Shown: piece after piece, positions 16,057 through 22,477 of the stretch
Layout: each line of letters opens with the position of its first letter
Numbering within the stretch: position 1 is the stretch's first letter
NCBI GenBank assembly: GCA_022712975.1
Contig: JAFLJO010000121.1
Location: 1-32,443 of the forward strand
Direction of reading: 5' to 3'
Source: Desulfocapsa sp.
GTDB taxonomy: Bacteria > Desulfobacterota > Desulfobulbia > Desulfobulbales > Desulfocapsaceae
DNA: 32,443 nt
Translations under genes and position numbers: made by a program
Notes under the pieces: model-generated
Told to the model about the DNA's origin: nothing
The model's database searches: none
The model's input: the letters and a program-made list of their open reading frames with translations, nothing else

Positions 16057-16797
16057 GATTTTGTCCTGATTTTAAACTGGAAGTGATTTAACCTTAACAC
16101 CATCAAGCATACCAGGCTTCCCAGTCAATGCTCCAACGTCATCGGTAGTAGCTTCTATGATGATACCGATAACAGTTTACATCTTTTTCGCAAAAAGAAA
16201 GCCCCATCGGCCGATAACGATATTACAATGGTCACTGAGCGTCTGATCAATTAATTAGTCACAGGCGGACAAATGGTGTCCAGATAGTAAGCTACAATGG
16301 TTATGAAGGTGGGTGTTCCGGGTTGTAAGCTTGGCTTTTGAAGCTGGCAGAATCCAGAAGGCTCGACCTCAGGATCAGGAGGTGATAAGTAATCGCTTTT
16401 TCAGCGGGTCAGTGAATAGGAAAAATAGTACCATAAATACGGTTTGCATAAACAAATACCACTCCTTCAACAGACCATGTAAACACTCATTCCAACGAAA
16501 TTGATGTTCACTCAAACTCAATTCTCTCGACCTCACCCGAACACTTGCTATACTATAAAAACCACTTGCAGAAAGTCAAGATAAAAGAAGACAGGTCTAT
16601 TTTGTCCAAGGGAAAAATAAATCTGTCCACTTTTCTTCCTTTTCTCGCCGTCCTGTACGGCATTTCTACTTTAAAAATTGTTAGATTTATGGTATGCATT
16701 ATCAGATCAAATCAGATCAGAGCAGAAACTTTACTCATAATCGATTTAAATTAAGAGTTATTGTTTAAGGACAATGGCCAAGCTAAAAGGAGGGAGT
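16057..16797. other. 740-bp divergent intergenic region between hydG and nrfH
   Basis: It separates the leftward hyd operon from rightward nrfHA, so it should hold both promoters. A sharp rise in AT content occurs after about 16400, which marks the change to the nrf segment. Two short open frames (16313-16504 and 16545-16754) resemble nothing and lack ribosome sites. A frame fragment at 16130-16250 ending RKKKAPSADNDITMVTERLIN might be a gene remnant; it was not recognised. The tandem ATCAGATCA element is described separately. Confidence 0.5.
16701..16719. promoter_or_regulatory. Tandem ATCAGATCA element upstream of nrfHA
   Basis: ATCAGATCA occurs at 16701-16709 and again at 16711-16719, 10 bp apart, that is on the same face of the helix. 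It lies about 80-95 bp before nrfH. Direct repeats at this spacing are typical of response-regulator sites; the regulator is unknown. No FNR box (TTGAT-N4-ATCAA) is seen. Confidence 0.35.
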
Positions 16798-17334
16798 GTG
16801 AAAGAGAACAAATTACTTGTATATGGTGCGCTAACTGTTTTTGCAGTCGCTATTGGTATGTTTTTGTATCTCGTCAATGCATCAAAAGCTCTATCATATC
16901 TCTCAACTGATTCACAAGCATGTATAAACTGTCATGTAATGAATACTCAATATGCTACATGGCAGCATAGTTCACATGGACAAAGGGCGACGTGTATCGA
17001 GTGTCACTTACCAACTAATGAAGGTGTATTTGCTAAGTATGCTGCAAAAGCCAGGGATGGATGGAACCACTCTGTCGCTTTCACACTAAATACTTATGAT
17101 AATACAATCAAAATTAGTGAAGATGGGGCAAAGCGAGTACAGAACAACTGTATATCGTGTCATAAAAGTGTAGTCTCAACATTATTGATAAATAGTGATA
17201 AATATCATCAGTTTGATGATCCAAGTGTTGCTACAGGAAGAAAATGTTGGTCATGTCACAAAGGCGTACCTCATGGAGAAGTTAGAGGTTTAGCTACTAC
17301 ACCGAATAACTTGGGCGTAAAAGAAGTTAATTAA
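16798..17334 (+). CDS. nrfH: NrfH, tetrahaem quinol dehydrogenase subunit of nitrite reductase
   Basis: A NapC/NirT-family membrane cytochrome that takes electrons from menaquinol and passes them to NrfA. From the GTG at 16798 it has 178 residues: one N-terminal membrane anchor (about 6-27), then four CxxCH haem sites, CINCH (42-46, followed by Met48, the usual unusual ligand of haem 1), CIECH, CISCH and CWSCH. The GTG is chosen because AGGAGG lies just ahead of it and the N-terminus (MKENKLLVYGAL) lines up with Wolinella NrfH; the ATG at 16774 would add 8 residues and has a poor site. The sequence (NASKALSYLS, CINCHVMN-QYATWQHSSH, ARDGWNHSVAFTL) is strikingly Campylobacterota-like. It is followed 14 bp later by nrfA. 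Confidence 0.95.
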   Translation: MKENKLLVYGALTVFAVAIGMFLYLVNASKALSYLSTDSQACINCHVMNTQYATWQHSSHGQRATCIECHLPTNEGVFAKYAAKARDGWNHSVAFTLNTYDNTIKISEDGAKRVQNNCISCHKSVVSTLLINSDKYHQFDDPSVATGRKCWSCHKGVPHGEVRGLATTPNNLGVKEVN

Positions 17335-17348
17335 AAAGGGGGGGGAAA

Positions 17349-18866
17349 GTGAAATCTAAATTATTACTTATAGGTTCATTAGCAGGAATTGGTGCAATTG
17401 GTGCAATGACACTAATGGCTGGTAGTATAAATGAGAAAGAAGCTGAGCGTGTTGCGCTTAATCAAACTCCAGTCGTTGCAGAAGTGGATAAGAATAAAAG
17501 TGAGGAATGGGAAAGATACTATCCTCGCCAGTATAGCTCTTGGAAAAAAACAAAAGAGAGTAGTGATATTGAAGATTTAATTGAGAAGAAACCTCAATTG
17601 GCAATCCTTTGGGCAGGATATGGTTTCGCAAAAGATTATAATTCACCACGTGGTCACTACTACGCTGTGCAAGATAATGTAAATACACTTCGTACAGGTG
17701 CACCTATTGATGACAAATCAGGACCTATGCCAACAGCATGTTGGACTTGTAAATCACCAGATGTTCCTCGTTTAATGGAAAGAGATGGAGAGAATGAGTA
17801 CTTTACGGGCAAATGGTCCAGGTATGGTTCAGAAGTTGTAAATTCTGTCGGATGTGCTGATTGTCATGATAGTGAGACTGCTGAACTTGCAATTAGTCGT
17901 CCTTATGTAGATAGAGCTCTTCTTGCAGCTGGTCTGCCAACTTTCAAAGATTCTACCCATCAAGAGAAACGTTCACTTGTATGTGCACAATGTCATTCAG
18001 AGTATTACTTCAAAAAAACCAGATATGTAGGAAAGGATGGTATAGAAAAAACGGCTAATGTTGTAACGTTCCCTTGGGCAGAAGGATTAACTGCTGAAAA
18101 TATGGAAAAATACTACGATGACATAAACTTTAAAGATTGGACACATAAGATTTCCAAAGCTCCAATGATAAAAGCGCAACATCCGGGGTATGAAATAGCT
18201 TCAACTGGTATACATGCACAAAAAGGTGTGGCATGTGCTGATTGTCACATGCCTTATACTCAAGAAGGTGCTGTAAAGTATAGCGATCATCAAATTCAAA
18301 ATCCACTTAACACAATGGACAGAAGTTGTATGCCTTGTCACCGTGAGAGTGAAGAGAAGCTTAAAGGCATTGTTAAGCAAAAGTTTGATAGAAAAGAGTT
18401 CTTGATGGAAATAGCTATGGATAACCTCGCCAAAGCTCATTTAGAGACTGGGAAAGCTATGGAACTTGGAGCTACTGATGATGAACTTGAAGCTATCAGA
18501 ACAGGCATTAGACACGCTCAATGGAGATGGGATTATTCAATCGCAAGCCATGGCTCTTTCTTCCATGCTCCCGAAGAGACTCTAAAACTACTTGCTTCAG
18601 CCAATGAAATAGCTCAACAATCTCGTCTTAAACTAGTTCGCGTTCTTGCCAAGTATGATGCAATCAACTTCTCTGCTCCTGATTTCTCAACTAAAGAGAA
18701 TGCTCAAAAGCTAGCAGGTGTACCATTGCAAAAACTAATAGATGCTAAGATGGAATTCAAAGCAACACTAGAGAAAGCGTGGTACAAAGAAGCTGTTCAA
18801 AAAGGCAACTTAAATATGGAATCACGTGAAGGCGTTGATGAAGAATCTTCTTACTTTAAAAAGTAA
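17349..18866 (+). CDS. nrfA: NrfA, pentahaem cytochrome c nitrite reductase (ammonia-forming)
   Basis: Catalyses six-electron reduction of nitrite to ammonium in the periplasm. 505 residues with a signal peptide (MKSKLLLIGSLAGIGAIGAM). The catalytic haem site is CWTCK (131-135), the lysine-ligated NrfA hallmark, and four further sites follow: CADCH, CAQCH, CADCH and CMPCH. KAQHPGYEI and SDHQIQNPLN carry the calcium and distal histidine contacts typical of NrfA. The start is GTG at 17349 after a G-rich ribosome site. AT-rich codon use matches nrfH and differs from the flanking genes, which together with the Campylobacterota-like sequence suggests lateral transfer of the pair. A strong terminator follows. 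Confidence 0.97.
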   Translation: MKSKLLLIGSLAGIGAIGAMTLMAGSINEKEAERVALNQTPVVAEVDKNKSEEWERYYPRQYSSWKKTKESSDIEDLIEKKPQLAILWAGYGFAKDYNSPRGHYYAVQDNVNTLRTGAPIDDKSGPMPTACWTCKSPDVPRLMERDGENEYFTGKWSRYGSEVVNSVGCADCHDSETAELAISRPYVDRALLAAGLPTFKDSTHQEKRSLVCAQCHSEYYFKKTRYVGKDGIEKTANVVTFPWAEGLTAENMEKYYDDINFKDWTHKISKAPMIKAQHPGYEIASTGIHAQKGVACADCHMPYTQEGAVKYSDHQIQNPLNTMDRSCMPCHRESEEKLKGIVKQKFDRKEFLMEIAMDNLAKAHLETGKAMELGATDDELEAIRTGIRHAQWRWDYSIASHGSFFHAPEETLKLLASANEIAQQSRLKLVRVLAKYDAINFSAPDFSTKENAQKLAGVPLQKLIDAKMEFKATLEKAWYKEAVQKGNLNMESREGVDEESSYFKK

Positions 18867-18867
18867 C

Positions 18868-18910
18868 ATAAATACAACCAAGGGATTAAACACCCCTTGG
18901 TTGTATTTAT
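18868..18910 (+). terminator. Strong intrinsic terminator of nrfHA
   Basis: A 17-bp perfect stem pairs 18868-18884 with 18894-18910 around a 9-base loop (ATTAAACAC). The upper stem contains CCAAGGG/CCCTTGG and the outer part is A/T rich. It lies 2 bases past the nrfA stop. Confidence 0.85.
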
Positions 18911-18941
18911 AACGGACTGATTTTAATTCATTCGCCGAGTT

Positions 18942-18983
18942 TTCTCGGAGTCTGTGCTGACCTGTTTTTGTTACAGGTTTTAT
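18942..18983 (+). repeat. Interspersed repeat fragment matching 892-934
   Basis: TTCTCGGAGTCTGTGC followed by ACCTGTTTTT and a TTAC-rich end is shared with 892-934, with one small indel. It lies in the non-coding stretch between nrfA and the hydrolase gene. Confidence 0.55.
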
Positions 18984-19060
18984 GGAGCAAGACATTAAAT
19001 GTTTGTGGATCATTAAAAGTACGGGTAAGTTAGTATATTTGTTTCCAGGCAGAGAAAAAA

Positions 19061-19092
19061 AGCATCCGTAATCTTTACGGATGCTTTTTTTT
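19061..19092. terminator. Bidirectional intrinsic terminator (shared hairpin, copy 2)
   Basis: AGCATCCGTAA (19061-19071) pairs with TTACGGATGCT (19075-19085), loop TCT. A run of A precedes it and a run of T follows. The core and its flanks match the hairpin at 8163-8220. It stands about 55 bp before the isochorismatase-family gene. Confidence 0.75.
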
Positions 19093-19145
19093 GGGTTTAA
19101 TGACGAAGACTTGTAAAAATATAAACGTTGAATGGGAGAAAAAGA

Positions 19146-19691
19146 ATGTTGAAACCGGAAAATTGTTATCTCCATATAGTTGATCCTCAGGAACGCTTAA
19201 TGAATCAGATTCATGAAGCGGATCGAGTCACTGAGACCATTATCAAAATGGTGCATTGTGCAAAAATATTAGGGCTGCCGATTATTGCTAACACCCAGTA
19301 TAAAAAAGGTCTGGGTCCATATGTCGCAGGCCTTGAAGAGTTGATGGATGATATCAAAAGACCTGATAAAACGGAATTTAACGGGCTTGCCAATTCTGAA
19401 ACAAAGAGATTAATTAAGGCATTACCAGCTACTGTGGATACAGCAATACTTGTTGGTGTTGAAACACATATCTGTATTTACCAGACAGCTCTTGGTTTAA
19501 TGGAGCATGAATTTATGCCATGGATTGTGGCAGATGGTGTGTCATCCCGTACGATAGGTAACCATCATTTGGGGCTGGCGCGGTTGAGAGATGCAGGAGC
19601 GGTAGTGGGACCTGCTGAGATGATTGTTTATGAATTGCTTGCAAAAGCTGGTACCGCTCAATTTAAAGAGATCCTTCCCCACATCATATAA
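19146..19691 (+). CDS. Isochorismatase-family cysteine hydrolase
   Basis: 181 residues, of the usual size for this cytoplasmic alpha/beta hydrolase family (isochorismatase, nicotinamidase, YcaC-like). The catalytic triad positions are visible: Asp in LHIVDPQERLM (near 13), Lys in KRPDKTEF, and Cys in the motif VGVETHICIYQTALGL. The cis-peptide-type GVET preceding the Cys is typical. The ATG at 19146 is chosen over that at 19128 because GGGAG lies 7 bases ahead of it. It is not obviously in an operon: a terminator lies upstream and alaS starts 80 bp downstream. The substrate cannot be told from sequence; the nicotinamidase zinc ligands (DxHxxDH) are absent, so nicotinamide is unlikely. Confidence 0.88.
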   Translation: MLKPENCYLHIVDPQERLMNQIHEADRVTETIIKMVHCAKILGLPIIANTQYKKGLGPYVAGLEELMDDIKRPDKTEFNGLANSETKRLIKALPATVDTAILVGVETHICIYQTALGLMEHEFMPWIVADGVSSRTIGNHHLGLARLRDAGAVVGPAEMIVYELLAKAGTAQFKEILPHII

Positions 19692-19713
19692 AAGAAATTT
19701 AATTTCAGTGCGC

Positions 19714-19746
19714 AGGTTGGGGGGAGCGTAACGAAACCTAACAACC
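19714..19746. repeat. REP-like imperfect hairpin upstream of alaS
   Basis: AGGTTGGGGGGAGCG followed by TAACGAAACCTAACAACC forms an imperfect stem (GGTTG...CAACC). It resembles the widespread intergenic palindromes of the form GTTGGG-n-AGCG-n-CCCAAC. It lies 26 bp before alaS, so a leader role cannot be excluded. Confidence 0.4.
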
Positions 19747-19771
19747 CTTAAAACTATAGAAAGAATAAGTC

Positions 19772-22417
19772 ATGAAAGGAAAAGAAATTCGTAGACGTTT
19801 TATCGAGTATTTTGAGAAACACAATCACAGCCCGGTGGAGAGTTCTTCTCTTGTTCCACAGGATGATCCCACTTTATTATTTGTTAATGCCGGTATGGTT
19901 CAGTTTAAGACGGTGTTCATGGGTGAGGACAAACGGGATTATAACAGGGCGGTAAGCAGTCAGCGTTGTGTTCGCGCAGGCGGTAAACATAATGATCTGG
20001 AAAATGTCGGTTATACTGCTCGGCATCACACCTTTTTTGAAATGCTTGGAAACTTTTCTTTTGGTGACTATTTCAAAAAAGAGGCCATTGACTTTGCCTG
20101 GGAATTTCTGGTGAAGGAGCTTGCTATCCCGGCAGATCAACTCTGGGTGTCTGTTTTTGATGATGATAATGAATCTTTTGAGCTTTGGGAAAAGATCGAA
20201 GACCTTCCGAAGGGGCGTATTGTGCGGTTGGGCGAGAAGGATAACTTCTGGGCAATGGGCGATACAGGACCCTGCGGGCCATGTTCTGAAATTTATATTG
20301 ACCAGGGGAGAGAGGCCGGATGTGATCGTCCGGATTGTGCCGTTGGATGCGATTGTGATCGTTTCCTTGAACTCTGGAACCTCGTTTTTCTGCAGTTTAA
20401 CCGTTCCGAAGATGGGACAATGACGCCTCTTCCAAGGCCAAGTATTGATACGGGAATGGGTCTTGAGCGTGTGGCAGCGGTTCTGCAGGGAAAGGTTAAC
20501 AACTATGATACGGATCTCTTTCAGCCTTTGATAAAGAAGCTTGAAGAGTTATCCGGGTGTAGGTATATGGCAGACCGAGCCGACACCACCGCCATGCGTG
20601 TTATTGCAGATCATGCACGGGCAACTGCCTTTCTAGTGGCCGATGGCGTGCTGCCTTCAAATGAGGGGCGTGGTTATGTGCTGCGCCGGGTCATGCGTCG
20701 TGCCATTCGCTATGGTCGAAATCTCGGACTCACAAAACCTTTTATGGATGCAGTAACTGCGGTGGTGACAAGCACCATGAAAGATGCCCATCCGCACCTG
20801 AAGGATTGTGCTGATCTTCTGTCTAAAGTGGTCAGTAATGAAGAGTTACGTTTCGGAGAGACTCTTGAACATGGCTTAACAATGCTTGATGAGGAGATTG
20901 AACGTTTGGGCAAAGCAGGAGAGAAGCTGATTCAGGGCGAGTTTATTTTTAAACTCTACGATACCTTTGGGTTTCCTGTTGATATTGTTCGCGATATATC
21001 TCTTGAGCGTGGTGTTGATTTTGATAATGACGGCTTTACTGAAGCCATGGAAAAACAGCGATCCCAATCACGTGCGTCACGAAAAGGTGAAAACCTAAGA
21101 CTCCTTGGAAAAGGTGTGAAAGAACTCATCGAAAGCGGCAGGAAAAGTGTGTTTACAGGGTATGACCACCTTAATTCAGAAGCTGATGTTTTTGGTCTGC
21201 TCGACAGTGAAGGAAATATAACAGATCAACTTGCAAAGGGAACCGAAGGCCAGCTTTTTGTTAGAGCCACCCCATTTTACGCAGAATCCGGAGGGCAGGC
21301 AGGAGATAAGGGAACAGTCACCTGGCAGGATGGCCGGGCAGAAGTAACTGGCACCATAACTGAAGGGGAAGGAATGATCCTTCACAGAGTGAAAGTTATT
21401 ACCGGAACCCTCAAAACAGGAAGTTCTGTAAAACTTCAGGTAACGATAAGTACGCGTAATGATACTGCGGCAAATCACACGGCCACTCATCTGCTCCAGG
21501 CGGCCTTAAAAGAATTGCTCGGAGATCATGTTAAACAGGCGGGATCACAAGTCAGCCCCGATCGTCTTCGGTTTGATTTTACGCATTTTTCACAAATGGC
21601 ACAGAGTGAGAAAGAGGCAATTGAAAAACGGGTGAATGAAAAAATACGTGAGAACATTCTCACTGGTACTGTAGTCCTTGAGCGTGAGCAGGCAATTGAG
21701 CAGGGAGCAACAGCTCTTTTTGGAGAGAAATACGGTGACAGTGTCAGGGTGGTAAGTTTGGGCGATTTTTCAAAAGAATTATGCGGAGGAACGCACGTTA
21801 CAGCCACCGGCGGGATCGGTCTTTTTCAGATTGTAACTGAAGGAGGTATTGCAGCAGGCGTGCGAAGAATAGAGGCCGTTACAGGCCGTGTTGCTCAGGA
21901 ACGAGTACAGGGCCAGGCAAGACGTGAACATGACGTCTGTGAGCTTCTAAACGTGCAACCTGGAAGCATTGTTGAGCGTCTGCAAAGTATGTCAGCGAGT
22001 AATAAACAACTTGAGAGACAGGTGGCTGACTTATCCACTCAGCTTGCGACGTCTGATCTTGGTGATCTGCTTGCTTCAGCCAGAGAAATAGAAGGTGTAA
22101 AAGTAGTGGCTGCAGTAATACCACTTGATAGCCCAAAGACCCTGCGTGAAGTGGGCGATAAGTTACGTGATGATATGGGAAGTGGTGTGGCTGTACTTGG
22201 AGGTGAAATTAATTCCAAAGCTGCACTGCTTGCAATTGTCTCAAAAGATCTTACAAAAAGAATCAAAGCGGGCGAGCTCGTGAACAAAGTTGCTTCAATT
22301 GTTGGTGGGAAGGGTGGTGGCAGACCGGATATGGCACAGGCAGGCGGTAATATGCCGGATAAAATGAATGAGGCAATTTCTTCGGTTTATGAACATGTGC
22401 AAACATTACTTCAATGA
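19772..22417 (+). CDS. alaS: Alanyl-tRNA synthetase
   Basis: 881 residues, full length for bacterial AlaRS. The N-terminal class II catalytic core is visible (FVNAGMVQFK, RCVRAGGKHNDLENVG, HHTFFEMLGNFSFGDYFK, and GMGLERVAAVLQG). The editing domain has zinc-ligand motifs HTATH (near 568-572) and CGGTH (near 670-674). The C-terminal coiled coil and oligomerisation/C-Ala region ends in a GGKGGGRPDMAQAGG motif. The ribosome site is weak. Here alaS is followed only 60 bp later by the hsd operon, which looks like an insertion into the host layout. Confidence 0.97.
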   Translation: MKGKEIRRRFIEYFEKHNHSPVESSSLVPQDDPTLLFVNAGMVQFKTVFMGEDKRDYNRAVSSQRCVRAGGKHNDLENVGYTARHHTFFEMLGNFSFGDYFKKEAIDFAWEFLVKELAIPADQLWVSVFDDDNESFELWEKIEDLPKGRIVRLGEKDNFWAMGDTGPCGPCSEIYIDQGREAGCDRPDCAVGCDCDRFLELWNLVFLQFNRSEDGTMTPLPRPSIDTGMGLERVAAVLQGKVNNYDTDLFQPLIKKLEELSGCRYMADRADTTAMRVIADHARATAFLVADGVLPSNEGRGYVLRRVMRRAIRYGRNLGLTKPFMDAVTAVVTSTMKDAHPHLKDCADLLSKVVSNEELRFGETLEHGLTMLDEEIERLGKAGEKLIQGEFIFKLYDTFGFPVDIVRDISLERGVDFDNDGFTEAMEKQRSQSRASRKGENLRLLGKGVKELIESGRKSVFTGYDHLNSEADVFGLLDSEGNITDQLAKGTEGQLFVRATPFYAESGGQAGDKGTVTWQDGRAEVTGTITEGEGMILHRVKVITGTLKTGSSVKLQVTISTRNDTAANHTATHLLQAALKELLGDHVKQAGSQVSPDRLRFDFTHFSQMAQSEKEAIEKRVNEKIRENILTGTVVLEREQAIEQGATALFGEKYGDSVRVVSLGDFSKELCGGTHVTATGGIGLFQIVTEGGIAAGVRRIEAVTGRVAQERVQGQARREHDVCELLNVQPGSIVERLQSMSASNKQLERQVADLSTQLATSDLGDLLASAREIEGVKVVAAVIPLDSPKTLREVGDKLRDDMGSGVAVLGGEINSKAALLAIVSKDLTKRIKAGELVNKVASIVGGKGGGRPDMAQAGGNMPDKMNEAISSVYEHVQTLLQ

Positions 22418-22477
22418 ATGAATAGTTCCTCAGTAATTATGGAAAATAGTGAAATTCACAGCCTCTAAGGTAAGCAA

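Noticed and set aside
16313..16754. Two short plus-strand open frames between hydG and nrfH
   Set aside because: No ribosome site, no family, and low-complexity AT-rich sequence; treated as intergenic.
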